From contig NC_051132.1 of the NCBI RefSeq assembly GCF_014839805.1, positions 5,766,001 through 5,830,000 of the forward strand: a DNA stretch of 64,000 nt, in the 5' to 3' direction. A program made the translations under genes and the position numbers. This DNA comes from Manduca sexta. Its lineage: Eukaryota > Arthropoda > Insecta > Lepidoptera > Sphingidae. The notes under the pieces are model-generated. The model was not told the DNA's origin. It ran no database searches and worked only from the letters and a program-made list of their open reading frames with translations. Positions 35,616-47,664 of the stretch are shown here, piece by piece (position 1 is the stretch's first letter; each line of letters begins with the position of its first letter).

Positions 35616-36491
35616 TATTGCAAATATATATATCATACTTATACAAGGTCATTTTGACATCGCGTTACTAAATGAAACCACATACTTGTCTACTTAGAAA
35701 TAAAACGTTACTTAAGCCGTAGATGTTAAATAAAAAAGTGTAAGTTTCGAACAAAATAAATATTAATAAAAATTAATTTTAACCTAAGCCTAAAGCAACT
35801 ATTACTACTCTAAGAGAATTCGTTGCAGTGGCAACATCATACTTTCAGTCAGAAATACACTCACACGCGCCATATTCGCATTAAACTACAAAATGCTCAA
35901 AAAATCTGAAAACAAAACCAGGATTTTTCGTGAAAATATTTGTTATTTATTGATTATTTTTGGTACAATGACAGCAAAGGTGAAGACGAGTATGTGGTTT
36001 TATTTAGGAATGCAATGACAAAATGACCATGTATACCTATTTAGACGAAACCCTCGATGTGCAAGTCTAAGTGGCACTAGTCCGGCTTTTAATTCATTCA
36101 ATTGATACTTTTCCGTGGTTTTTATTTAATGATATTGAATTAACTTTTCCAGAACCTTCTAGCTGAAAAATTTATCGATTTTTACGTTAAATGAAGACCT
36201 TACTGAGCGAGAATAATATTCACTCAATGTTTTTGAATGAAAAAACTAGCTTTCAATCGTTTTTTGCGCTATCAGAAAATTCTTTTATACATAAGATCTT
36301 TTGTTCAGTAAATCTGTAGGAAAATGGGCTGGATAAGTTATTGTAGAAATATTGCTGAGCTGAGAACTTAGCTTTTAGGGTAGCTTTACTAAAGTAACGG
36401 AACAAGGCTACGCTTTTATCTGCTATGTTGTCAATAGTTTATGATTTTAGTGTTTACGTGACAGAGGCTTAGAGGTTTTCATATTATAGTT
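35616..36491. other. unassigned AT-rich DNA
   Basis: Nothing recognised. Confidence 0.4.
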
Positions 36492-36816
36492 TAATAATAT
36501 CAGGCCTGTATTATATACTATCCCACCGCTGGGCACAGGCCTCCTCTACTACTGAGAAGTTTTAAGTCATAGAATACCACGCTAGCCTCGTGCAGATTGG
36601 CACACTTCACAAACGTCCAAAATTCTTATAAAGAACTTCTCAAGTACGCAGGTTTCCTCACGAAGTTTTCCTTCGCCGTTAAAGCAAACGATAAACACAA
36701 AGAATACTCACTCAAACTAAGAAAAGTCAGAGGTGCGTGTATACGTGCTTTTGGGTTTTGAACCTGCCCACAATCGTCTCGGCAGTCCTTTCCACTCCCA
36801 ACTCGGGAATCGCCAT
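36492..36816 (-). mobile_element. SINE-A, near full length, reverse
   Basis: Begins 'aataatatcaggcctgtatt' and ends 'ccactcccaactcgggaatc'. The B box on the minus strand is degraded (ggttcaaaaccc), and the A-box region too, so it is probably transcriptionally dead. Confidence 0.8.
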
Positions 36817-38278
36817 TCACTTCGTGTATTTTACGCAACGCAATCGTAGAAGGAATATGCGTGTGAGCAAAAAATGTTAAAATAAAAAAAAATAATTAAG
36901 GTAAATAAATCTCTTCTTTGGTTCAGAGGTGAAAACCTTCTTCCTGCACAATTAAGATAATCAGGAATGGCATTTATGTCTATGTGGTTGTACTCCATCC
37001 TATCTTGTCTTGCTTGTCAATATAAACTCTCGAATATAATATGCTCCTCAAAGTATACATGGATATATTTACGCACCTGTTTATCTTTTTAAGAATAAAC
37101 GCATGTGTAAATCTCAGATTTTTTTGTTTAATTAACTATATTTACTTCAATACCTGATTCATGGGTACACAAAATGTAACAAATGGTCTTGATGAACTGT
37201 GACCTAAAACATACTGTATTATATTTAACTTAAGACTGAATATAGATACGACTGAAATTACTGATATATTTTGTAAGTGGCAATGGGCGTAGCAGAGCCT
37301 TGAAATTCCTCGAATGTCCATCGCATAACCTTCGAAGCAAAGATTCGAGTGCCGACGCACTGAAGCATCACTTTCAGTAGGACGACACTTGAGCTAGCAA
37401 GTGAATGAAGTCCTTCCACCCTAATCAATGTCATATTCCGAATAATATTATTTAAAATAACCCTTATAACAATACCATGAAGGGCTAGCGCAATAATAAG
37501 GATTTCATATTAGTAAAGAAGAATAATATAGGGAAAATAATCCTTAAGTGGCTTAAATTAGGCTTACGAAAATTCGATTTCTTATAACCAACAATTTGCT
37601 TTTATTTCTAAGAGTGTACAGTCCCTTTTCATCCAAATTATTCTTTACAAAATTAACATTATTATTACAAAATTATTCGGTTCGCAGTATTATTTTTTAC
37701 ACAATAATTATTAGAAGATTAGGAAAGAATTACACAAAAACGAGATCAATTATAAAGCTAGCAAGTTTATAACAATACAAAAACAAATAGAGGAAACAAC
37801 AACGCAATTAAATAAAAACTATTTGAATTTCAAATGCATACCAATCGCGAGCCCAGTGTAATTAAGACATCCAACATTTGATTATTCAAGATTAATTGTT
37901 TACGTAGAAACGTCCATTAATTCCACCAATTTACAGTGGACGTGAATTGTTTTCATTGTAAATATCGCAATGGATGGGCTATTTTTTCAGCTTCACCGAT
38001 GATCGTACTATATAAAATTAGCGAGTTTTGCTTACTTTTGCAACAGGTTTTTATGTCGGGAATAACAAATGATAGTCGTTACTACCCACTTGCTCGACTT
38101 GGAATTTGGTGATTACTTCATTGACGGTGGAGGGTACCTGATGATGGAAAAATAGTAGTATTTTTTATTCAAATGATAATATATTATGTAATATTAGTCA
38201 CGAAATTACCGAGTTGAATGTCAGTTGTTTGATAGAAACTATATTCGTCATCAAGTCGGATTACACGAATATAGATAT
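36817..38278. other. unassigned AT-rich DNA
   Basis: A 72-codon reverse frame at 37142-37360 is slightly GC-richer than its surroundings at its N-terminal end but matches no family I know. 'gatcgtactatataaaatta' (about 38000) is TATA-like with no supported exon after it. Confidence 0.35.
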
Positions 38279-38462
38279 TTATTTATTTTATTTAAAACTT
38301 TATTGTACACCGTAAATATAAAAAACAAGACAAATTTGTATACAGATGGTGGAAATGATTAAAACGTTAGTGGTACAAATGGCGGTCTTATCGCTGGAGG
38401 CGATCTCTACCAGACAACCATTGAATGGAGAAGATAAAAAGTAGTCAAAAGGTCAGATTAGG
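38279..38462 (+). repeat. interspersed repeat with TTTA head
   Basis: 'aactttattgtacaccg', 'tacaaatggcggtcttatcg' and 'gcgatctctaccagacaacc' resemble a repeat that I associate with lepidopteran genomes. Single copy here. Confidence 0.5.
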
Positions 38463-38573
38463 GCGTTCGTAAATAAAATATGAAAAATAAGATACGATAA
38501 TAAATAGAATATACTAGACAAATATACGTATACGCTAACACAAATAAGCACTACATAGTATAAAACAAAGTCG

Positions 38574-38743
38574 CTTTCTCTGTCCCTATCTATGTATGCT
38601 TAAATCTTTAAAACTACGCAACGAATTTTGATGTGTTTTTTTTTAATAGATAGAGTGATTCAAGAAGAAGGTTTATATGTATAATAATAACATCCATTAA
38701 ATAGTCAGCATTGCACCCGTGCGAAGCCGGGGCGGGTCGCTAG
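38574..38743 (+). mobile_element. Helitron-like element, second family
   Basis: Ends 'gcacccgtgcgaagccgggg' and 'cgggtcgctag' followed by host T at 38744, so it has a CTAG terminus with a GC-rich hairpin just inside. The left part 'tatgcttaaatctttaaaac' and 'tacgcaacgaattttgatg' is typical of this lepidopteran family. The left end (TC after A) is not certain. Confidence 0.6.
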
Positions 38744-39862
38744 TATAATATAAGAAGCTTGCTGTTTTGTTACATTGTTTCTACTCGTACCGCGGTTAGA
38801 ATTGTTATGAGTACGGTTACTCTACAAAGCAGTAGCAAGGGTGAAATTTTCCGAAAGCGAACCCGAGACAACATTAATATGCATAAACTCGGTCTGCAAA
38901 TCGCTCTGATGATAAGTTCTACATAAATTGTACAAAAAGGCAAGCCGGAGGAATTGGGTTATATGGATCCTTTGCCATTGCTGCAAAATAATTGCATCAA
39001 ACGTAAGAAATAACTACAAAAATTAATAATTAAAAATGAAATATTATAATCATAAATAAAACATATCTAACTAGTTACAACAAAAAAGAAACGAGGACAG
39101 TGAATTTAAGTTAATCACTGGTTATGTATAAAAAATATATGATGCTATAGGTACAGCAGTTAGTCATAACGAGTTAATTTATTAGTTTAACAACTAACGA
39201 TTCAACCTCGTTCTAAATATACCCAAATATTAATTAAACGACACCAACATTAAGTCTAATGACGTTTTTCAAACGTGTCACACAGACCGCAGACAACCTT
39301 GTATCAAACTTTTGACACATCGCCGCAATTTTGGGAATAATTCGATGAAACATTTAAAACAGTTTATCCAGTTGTTCTCAAGGACTTTGTGGAGACGTTT
39401 ATTTTTATTATAATTATAATAAAAAATACATGTTTATGTGTATGAAGTCACGCGTCCGCCAAATGTGTCGGCAATCGTCTCACACCCTATGACAGACTTG
39501 AATGACATGAACACCATAAAATTATGTGGGTTTGATGTCATAAGGAACGCATTTAGAATAGATTCGTAAAGTAAACAAGGCAGTTTGAATATTTATGAAG
39601 AATATCATAATTAATTGAAGGGATAAGTTGCTATTTATTGGATTTTGTATTAAATATAGTTAAAGTAAAATGAATATGGGCATCGTGTCGTTTATTTGGG
39701 AGAATTCCAACGAATACGAAATGAGAGAAACGGAGACAAGTAAAGTGAAGTACTACATACACTAGTGCTATAACTAAATTAGTAAATAATAACAATCCTT
39801 ATGATAGAAAGGTCTGAAATTTATAACTTCAAAAAAATTTGGATGTATGGCCAGGGAAAAAA
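38744..39862. other. unassigned AT-rich DNA
   Basis: 38840-38970 shares words with 7500-7660 ('gataagttctacataaatt', 'atgcataaactcggtctgc'), so it probably belongs to an interspersed repeat. The rest is unrecognised. Confidence 0.4.
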
Positions 39863-40180
39863 AGCGGCGATAGCCTAGTTGGGTGTGGAACGGACTGCCG
39901 AGACGAATATCCGCAGGTTCAAATCTCAAGGACAGACACCTCTGATTTTTTAAACTTATGTGTGTATTCTTTGTAAATTGTCGGTTGCTTTAACGACGAA
40001 GAAAAACATCGTGAGGAAACCTGCATACCTGAGAAGTTCTCTATGGGAATTTTGAAGGTGAGTGAAGTCTACCAATCCGCACTAGACCAGCGTGGTGGAA
40101 TAAAGCCTAATTCCTTTCAGTAGTAGAGGAGGCCCGTGCCCAGCTGTGGGATAGTATATAATACAGGCCTGATATTATTA
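39863..40180 (+). mobile_element. SINE-A, full length
   Basis: A-box 'tagcctagttggg' at 39871-39883 and B-box 'ggttcaaatctc' at 39916-39927. The body is intact and the 3' end is 'atacaggcctgatattatta'. Best complete copy together with 32735-33050. Confidence 0.88.
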
Positions 40181-40775
40181 TATAAGATCAGGGGGCCCCT
40201 ATTCCTTCTACGGGAGCAAAACCGTCTTTTCGTAATTACGCGCGTTCTTATCGATGGACAGCTTTAATGCCGTATAGATTAGAGTAGAAAGTCCTTTATT
40301 TACCCCCGTAGATGGAATAGGTCTTCCTAGCCTTAAACTATTTTATTTATGAAAAATTATATTAATTAATCTTTAACGATCATCACCCATACAACAGAAA
40401 GAGAAATAAATATTTCATTATCATCAGTATCAAGTTGGGTTACAATATAAGAGCAAGGTTGCTTTTATTCATTGAATAATTAAAATTTATATTTAATATA
40501 TGATTTCGAGATTTGTGAAATGTTCAAAATGCTATATTTATATGGACCTTATAAAATAATAAAAAGCAATCCATAAATTTTTATTAACATAATATTTCAA
40601 GCCTGACTCGTAAATACTTACGGTATCAAAAAAAACATTTCGAAACTAGCAAAATATATTCCTATTTCTAAACTAATAACTTCTAGTCCATCATTCAACC
40701 ACCTGACACTTAGTTGATATATGGCCTTGTAAATAAATATCTTCATTTTGTCTACTCTCTTAATAATATTATCAA
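40181..40775. other. unassigned AT-rich DNA
   Basis: 40190-40330 ('ccttctacgggagcaaaacc', 'ttacccccgtagatgg') is a little GC-richer. No gene was recognised. Confidence 0.4.
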
Positions 40776-41235
40776 CTAGCTTTTGCTCGCGGCTCCGCCC
40801 GCGTTATAAAGTTTTTCGGGCTCAAGTTTACCGTTATAAAAGTCACGCTTATATTTTCCCGGGAGCCTATATTCTTCCCTGGGTCTCAAACTGTCTCCAT
40901 ACCAAATTTCATCTGAATACGTTGGGTAGTTTTGAGTTTAACACGTTCAGGCAGCCAGATGCAGCGGGGATTTTGTTTTTATAATATATTATTATAGAAC
41001 TTTTTAACTTTAATCAATATAACTTTAATTGAACCAACGGTAGTTCCTGAGATTAGCCATTACTGCTCTGCTCCTATTGGGTATAGCGTGATGATATATA
41101 GCCTATAGCACTCCACGAACATAGGGCTATCCAACACAAAAGAATTTTTCAGATTGACCCGGTAGTTCCTGAGATTAGCGCGTTCAAACAAACAAACAAA
41201 CAAACAAACTCTTCAGCTTTATATAATAGTATAGA
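40776..41235 (-). mobile_element. Helitron-like element, one tandem unit
   Basis: Same ends as 21760-23028: host A then 'ctagcttttgctcgcggctc' on one side and 'ataatagtataga' then host T on the other. Only about one of the 123-bp units is present (about 41042-41180), and the central region is shortened. The (CAAA)n tract is shorter too. This gives an independent contracted state of the same element. Confidence 0.8.
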
Positions 41236-41439
41236 TTTCATGTATAACTTTGGTGTTTCTATACCGATTTCTATGATTCTTTTTATGGAATATTTAATAA
41301 TGTTAACTTTTTTAATTAGGGATGACTGAGAGTGTTATATACGTAAGAGTAGACAAATATAATGAGAAAGCTTCCAACTGCTAAGCTATCGGGAGTTACA
41401 CGTGTTATTGTGAGTCAACCATAAAAGATAGACATATGC

Positions 41440-41711
41440 TGTCGTGGGATATTTTTTACATAATTTTTAAGGGAGAACATTTCCGTCATACATGATTTCT
41501 GCGTAGCTTTAAGCATTAAGGTTGCACACGCGACGGAAGCTTAAAAAATGGAGTAACTTCTCCCGTTTTCCCAACATTTCCCTTCACTGCTCTGCTCCTA
41601 TTAATTGTAGCGTGGTGAAAAGTATACTATAACCAGCACAGGAGTATGACAAATAATTGTACCAAGTTTCGTTAAAATCCGTCGAGTAGTTTTTGTTTCT
41701 ATAACGGTTAT

Positions 41712-41744
<33 letters not shown>

Positions 41745-41873
41745 AATTTTACTAATTGCATTTTTGGCATCAGTATCGATCCCTAATCACCCCCTGATAG
41801 TTATTTTTATTTTGGAAATAAGTATATTTCATGTACAGAATTGACCTCTCTACAGATTTATTATAAGTATAGA
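41440..41873 (-). mobile_element. Helitron-like element with (GACA)n microsatellite
   Basis: On the minus strand it begins after A with 'tctatacttataataaatc'. The body has 'ggtgattagggatcgatac', a (GTCT)n tract (plus-strand gaca repeats, 41712-41742) and 'cactgctctgctcctatt'-type words related to the 123-bp unit. The left limit and CTAG end are not clear. Short lepidopteran mobile elements carrying GTCY microsatellites have been described before. Confidence 0.55.
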
Positions 41874-42085
41874 TATAGAAGATGTGGATGTTTGCGAACA
41901 TTTTTGAATGTTAAGATGTTTGTTAATAGTAAACGCAGACATTGCTAAACGGATTTAGATGAACTTTGTCACACCGATAGATTTTTTCACAGATTATCAC
42001 ATGGGCCACTTTTTAACCCGGCAATTTGCTTCCGTGGAAAATATTTCGATTTTTTTATATATTATTTAAAATGGATGGCGCTGCC
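41874..42085. repeat. decayed short element
   Basis: 'gctaaacggatttagatgaa', 'agattatcacatgggccac' and 'aatggatggcgctgccgtcg' resemble the copy at 59195-59415 (reverse) and similar lepidopteran repeats. Limits uncertain. Confidence 0.4.
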
Positions 42086-42120
42086 GTCGTACAGATGGCG
42101 CTATTGATCAGTGATTAAGC

Positions 42121-42365
42121 CGCTTCTGTTATACGTACACTGTAAAGTGCATCCACTGCACCTGAGGGTAAGTGGAGAAGGGCCCAATAGAATTTCAACT
42201 GAAGTGATTACCCCTCGGCAGTCGACACACTTATGCCGGCCTATTAGAACCGGATATATATAGGCTGATCCCGGAACGCGACACACTTACGTAGGCAACT
42301 ATGGTGGGGTTTAACACGTTGGTGGTTGCTATCCGAACGGATGTACTATATCCTATCACCTGCTT
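42121..42365 (+). repeat. repeat C copy
   Basis: 'cctgagggtaagtggagaag', 'gattacccctcggcagtcg', 'ggcctattagaaccggat', 'gctgatcccggaacgcgac', 'ttggtggttgctatccg'. Nearly complete. Confidence 0.7.
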
Positions 42366-42595
42366 TAGAAGTGGGAAAGATTTCCACACAGCTGAAGCCG
42401 TGAGCATCAGCTAGTAATATAAAAAATATTCCGTGAAGTAGTACTTACATTACGAACTAACAATTCACGGGTGCCTGAGGGACCGCCTGGATCCGTTTTT
42501 GATATATCAGCCGCCGTCAGTTACAAATAATTAAACGGAATTTAATTTTGTAGATGGATAATATTTCTGGGTATGGAAAGCTCAGAATAACATTT

Positions 42596-43095
42596 NNNNN
42601 NNNNNNNNNNNNNNNNNNNNNNNNNNNNNNNNNNNNNNNNNNNNNNNNNNNNNNNNNNNNNNNNNNNNNNNNNNNNNNNNNNNNNNNNNNNNNNNNNNNN
42701 NNNNNNNNNNNNNNNNNNNNNNNNNNNNNNNNNNNNNNNNNNNNNNNNNNNNNNNNNNNNNNNNNNNNNNNNNNNNNNNNNNNNNNNNNNNNNNNNNNNN
42801 NNNNNNNNNNNNNNNNNNNNNNNNNNNNNNNNNNNNNNNNNNNNNNNNNNNNNNNNNNNNNNNNNNNNNNNNNNNNNNNNNNNNNNNNNNNNNNNNNNNN
42901 NNNNNNNNNNNNNNNNNNNNNNNNNNNNNNNNNNNNNNNNNNNNNNNNNNNNNNNNNNNNNNNNNNNNNNNNNNNNNNNNNNNNNNNNNNNNNNNNNNNN
43001 NNNNNNNNNNNNNNNNNNNNNNNNNNNNNNNNNNNNNNNNNNNNNNNNNNNNNNNNNNNNNNNNNNNNNNNNNNNNNNNNNNNNNNNNNNNNNNN
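42596..43095. other. assembly gap, 500 N
   Basis: A run of exactly 500 N, the usual placeholder length for a scaffold gap of unknown size. Frames spanning it are artefacts. Confidence 0.99.
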
Positions 43096-43379
43096 AATGT
43101 TAAAACATATTATGTAAATTGTTTGATTCAACTCGTATTGTATTTATTTTAAATATGTTTTTTTTCACAAGATTCCGAATTGGGATAACTTGAGGCACAA
43201 CGGCCCGACGTACTACGGGCTAAGTGCGGAAAAATTAGACCCTGAACATAGAACTTGAGGCACCTAAAAGAAATTTCAAAATCATGTTCTTAATTCAAAG
43301 AACTAAAAGTACCTTTTAGATTTCTATAAACATATAATATTTATCTTCATAATTATGCGCTTACTATTAATAATACCTA

Positions 43380-43645
43380 TTGACTGCCTCGGTGGCGTAG
43401 TTGTACTGCATGCGCGGTACGGCAGCGCTCTGAGGTCCTGGGTTCGAATCCCGGGTCGGGCAAAGTGATATTTGGGTTTTTCTTGCTCAGTATCAGCCCG
43501 GAGTCTGGAATTTGTGCCCGATATGGCGAGAGGCTCGCCCCTATCACATCATGGGACCGGAACACACTTGGCGAAAAGTGGTGCCATGGTTGCGCCTTCT
43601 GCATACCCCTCCGGGGATAAAATGCGTGATGGTGTGTGTGTGTGT
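43380..43645 (+). mobile_element. SINE-B, full-length reference copy
   Basis: tRNA-derived head: A-box-like 'tggcgtagttg' at 43393-43403 and B-box 'ggttcgaatccc' at 43441-43452, about 38 bases apart. The body follows ('agtatcagcccggagtctgg', 'cccctatcacatcatgggac', 'ttggcgaaaagtggtgcc', 'cataccccteccgg'-type hairpin with cccct and ggggat at 43605-43619), ending in a (TG)n run. Overlapping frames on both strands are incidental. Very well preserved, so likely young. Confidence 0.88.
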
Positions 43646-43979
43646 TTATTAATAACTAATAATTTCCTACCATAAACAATTTCCCAACCCATACCACTCT
43701 CACTACCACCTTTTCACCACGCCATTGTTCAATCTGCATAATATTAAAGAAAAACCGTTTACCATCCGTCAGTGGTAATTATAATTTCACTAAACACTTT
43801 CCTAACCCGCGGTCTCGTATGACTCGGCCCGTCACACTATACGTTCGTATCAATTATACATGAAAGTAGAAAACTGGATCACGTACCAGTTAAGCATTCC
43901 CAGAGCGATCGGCTTTGCTTTGTTGTTAAGGGAGTTTCTTTATATCCTCCTTCGTATAAACCAAGGCTTTAAGTTTTTT
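43646..43979. other. unassigned DNA
   Basis: Nothing recognised; overlapping 84-codon frame (43860-44114) runs into a repeat and is not called. Confidence 0.4.
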
Positions 43980-44075
43980 TTTAATTTTTTTTATTGCATT
44001 AATAGGCAAACGACCAAGGGTTCGCCTGATGGAAAGCAGCTTCCGCCACCCATGGACTTTGCAATGCCAAAGTTG
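43980..44075 (+). repeat. interspersed repeat end
   Basis: 'gggttcgcctgatggaaagc' and 'ccgccacccatggactttgc' resemble the ends of abundant lepidopteran repeats with 'cacctgatgg' words. Single copy here. Confidence 0.45.
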
Positions 44076-44922
44076 GACCAAAGAGACAATTCAGACTTTT
44101 TAACGGGCTACTGACGATACCTATTTTGATTACTTTTATGATGTAAAGTAAAAATCCGATAATAAGAATGGCAATTGTAATTCATTTATTTATAAAGATA
44201 CACTAAACAGATTACTGACAGTAATAATCTAAATTACATTATAGTGGATCTAATGCCTAGTCAGCATCCAAATAGAAGTGTATACAACTTATCCAAATTA
44301 GGTGACTGGTACATGTTATTTAGTTACAAAATAATAATAATAAATATAAAATATATTGACTAAGGTAAGGCAGACGATATGGGAGTTGTATCTGACTTGG
44401 GTGCTGTGGATAATATGTATTTTACTGAGCCTCTGAAAGTACCATATTTCGAAGTGTCAATTTATTTATTTATTTGAATTTGAATATCAAGTGCAGTGCA
44501 ACCAGTGGGAAGTTTTATAGATAGTTCATTATATAGGGGACACATTCTAATTTAATTAATAAAAATTAAGGAACGATGACAAAGTGACAGCATATAACCG
44601 TTATTCTAACTTAGACTCAAGCCCTTAGCCCACACGGATGTTTACCCCATTTTGTTTTCCTTCAAGGACCTAAAATTCAAGGTCACGGCTGCATACCAAG
44701 TAGATCATAATCCCTGTAGTAAACGAAGTAAGGGCGGGCCGGAAAACTGCTCCCCAGGGCGAACGGGTCATAATTTAACGTAAAAGTGGCGCGAGAGAAC
44801 GGTCGCGTGTCCTGAATGCCAGTAATTTATCCTTTATAGACCAAGTTCCTGGTAAATAATGTTAAACGTTGGCTATTGTTCAGATGGGTTTGTCTGTTAT
44901 TTTGTGAATTTATTTTGTAGGT
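44076..44922. other. unassigned DNA with a GC-rich patch
   Basis: 44725-44820 is GC-rich ('agggcgggccggaaaactg', 'ctccccagggcgaacggg', 'tggcgcgagagaacggtcgc') against an AT-rich background. It has no frame or repeat match in the window. Confidence 0.35.
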
Positions 44923-45226
44923 AAAAGCGATAGCCTAGTTGGGTAGTTGTTGTGGTGGCACGGACTGCCGAAACGAATGTCCGCAGGTTCCAATCCCAAG
45001 GGCACACCTCTGACTTTTCTAAAGTTATGTGTGTTTTTCTTTGTGAATTATCGCTTGCTTGAACGGTGAAGGAAAACATTCTAAGGAAACCGTGCATGCC
45101 TGAGGAGTTTTCTATAGGAATTTCGCCGGTGTTTGAAGTCTACCAATCCGCACTAGGCCAGCGTGGTGGACTAAGGCCTAATTCCTCTCAGTGGTATAGG
45201 AGGTCCGTGCCCAACAGTGGGTTCAG
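44923..45226 (+). mobile_element. SINE-A with small head insertion
   Basis: Head 'gcgatagcctagttgggt' is followed by extra 'agttgttgtggtgg' before 'cacggactgccg'. B-box 'ggttccaatccc'. The body is intact to 'gtgcccaacagtggg', after which the usual tail is lost. Confidence 0.82.
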
Positions 45227-46230
45227 GCGGAAAGTATTTTGACAAAAAACTTTCTATAACAATAAATTTGTAATGTATAAATTTATATTGTTCCTTATAA
45301 AAAAATCGCAAAGCTATGTTTAAAACACAAATTTACTCGATCAGCTGTAAGTCAAAACCCGACATCTTGCTCTTAGTAAGGTTTGAACTAGGAAACCGGA
45401 GATGATTTTGGCTTTATGTCCCCCTCAAAGAATCTAACAAAATTCCTGATTTATCGATATATATATCGATATAAATAGAACGTATAATATTTACCCTGTC
45501 CGTGTTTTCAAAACGCTATTAATTGGACCGAATCGTGCCATAATGTACCTAACATAATACAAAATTTGTGGGTTGTTATTAGTTACGGCTGATTTTTCTA
45601 GGTATAAAATAATGTGTAGATTGGTACCTACACATAAATTTTTGTATCAGATATAAGAAAGACTACTACTAAGACAAAAAATATATCTTAGTATTTTTGC
45701 TACAACACAGTGAACAGTAAAATATCACATTTGTTAAATTGCGAGTTAAATATTAATAACTTGTTTTAGATAATTCGTGGGTTGGTACAATTTGGAACAA
45801 CTGGGTCCAATTATCCTTATTTTTAACTAGAAAGCCGGCGCTACGGGAAAAGTTTCTCGTCTAAACGAAAGCTGAGCTAAAATCAGTAGAAACATCGCTT
45901 ATTATGAAAAGTTGTGTTGGATTTCGATACTTTGCGTGTTTTATGATTCATGTCTTAGTTGTTTATGAAACTTTGTGAAGTTTGCGTAAAATAATAATTA
46001 TAACGAGTAACAACACAGAGTTTTGTTACTCTTTAAAACACTTAGGAATATAAGACAGGCAAAATAAAATATTATTAAAATGGGTACTCCTTCCTACAAT
46101 ATTGTTCGTTTTGTTTAGAGTTTTAGGTGATTATTTTTGTTAGAAGTAAGTAACACATCAAAAGATCTAGTATACACACGATGCAATGTAAATCAAAAAT
46201 GTGGTGATCTTATTTTTGCCTTTTCAATTT
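45227..46230. other. unassigned AT-rich DNA
   Basis: Contains an 18-base palindrome 'atcgatatatatatcgat' at 45453-45470. No gene was recognised. Confidence 0.4.
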
Positions 46231-46398
46231 TACACACACGCCTGATAGAGGTATAACAGATGCACCCACTTTACACCGTGCGTATCGCATGATATGATAG
46301 GAAACGAGCCTATCGCAATATCGGACCCAAATTCTCGACTCCAGGCTTATACCGAGTGGAAAAAATCTAACACAATTCCAATTTCTATTACTAATTGA
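46231..46398 (-). mobile_element. SINE-B, reverse, diverged
   Basis: 'cagatgcacccactttacac', 'catgatatgataggaaacga', 'gcctatcgcaatatcggacc' and 'ctccaggcttataccgag' read in reverse as the SINE-B body. The tRNA head is missing. Confidence 0.7.
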
Positions 46399-47590
46399 CC
46401 TGATAATGTTTAAAATAAATCTTACCACAATAATTGTAACACTTTGCCTTAAGCTAGTAGACATGTAAAAATTAAGTGGGCGATGCACTAAGTAACAATG
46501 TCATTAGGTATAAAGATTGTTCACACAAACAGTAGTTGAGAAAAACACTAACAACATAAGCGAGATAGGATGGATGCACACACGGCGGAAATTTTTTGCT
46601 TTTTTATTATTAACTATAGATATTATTATCACATTGGAGATATAACATCAATAAATTGAAGTTTTTATCATTAATACTTAAGACGTAAAAACATTTTGGT
46701 GTATTATAACAATCTGACATTATTCAAACAGAAGAACTTTAATTTTAATATAATAAAAGATTGCCAGACGAAATATCTAAACTAAAACTAATTGGAAATA
46801 TCTGCAACGTATTCAGTTTGAAAATTAAAACTCGAGTGTGAAATAAAACATTACATAAAAGTACAGAATATATCAAATCTATTGCATTCCTACTTTACTT
46901 TACTGCTCCACAAAACCGGAGATGATCATACCTTACTAATATCTTAAAGTACGACGACATCATAATTTTTTTGCCTGTGAAGTAAATAACGTAAGTGTGT
47001 CGAAAGCCTAATGATTTCCATCTTTAGCTTCCGTATAATTGCGGATTCAATTCGAGAGTGTCATTGTATTTATTCCCAGAAAACGAAAGCACATGTCTCA
47101 GAGTAATTGCCAGCGAATTCTAAGTCTAATTATTAGATTACACACATGTATTTTACTTAAGCGAGAATAAATAAAGCAAGCATTTTTGTACAATAGTCAT
47201 ACTCGAATGAAGTATTTATCAAACAAAAAAACTCCCAAAACATAAGCATAATGCACGATACTGCGTATCAAACTTATAGTTTTATCTGTCTTCAATGTTT
47301 GTAAGGAAAACGTGGTATAACAAAAAAATAAACAATATTTTCGACAGAGTAGACATGGGAAGCGATTTTCCTCGTCAAAGTGGCCGTTACATTGTATTTG
47401 TTTATCTGTGAGTAATATATTGAATCGGTTACAGGAGTTTGTCTGTTCATTGAATATTTTATGTGAATTATTTATTGGTTTAATTTGCTGCTTATTAAAC
47501 AATAATCAGTCCTTCAAAGATAATGCCAGTAATTTAAGAAGTTGACTTGAAAGTTCCATCTGAATTCTTTTGGCAAATTAATATTGAAAA
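46399..47590. other. unassigned AT-rich DNA
   Basis: A 101-codon reverse frame (47197-47502) has no domain signature and is not called. Confidence 0.4.
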
Positions 47591-47664
47591 TTGAACGCCA
47601 TAGGCTCATGTTCAGCAGTCGACATCTTGCGGCTAATGATGATGATGATGATGATGATGAAGAT
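47591..47664 (+). mobile_element. RTE-type LINE 3' end
   Basis: 'ataggctcatgttcagcagt' then 'cgacatcttgcggctaatg' and a (GAT)n tail of about nine units. This corresponds to the last 15 codons and tail of the piece at 34494-34699, with mutations (the stop region reads taatgat). An acidic poly-Asp frame arises from the tail and is not a gene. Confidence 0.7.

Noticed and set aside
37142..37360. 72-codon reverse frame with GC-richer start
   Set aside because: No recognised domain, no splice signals that join it to other exons; possibly part of an unknown repeat.
42517..43131. Long frames on both strands over the gap
   Set aside because: They exist only because N codons are not stops.
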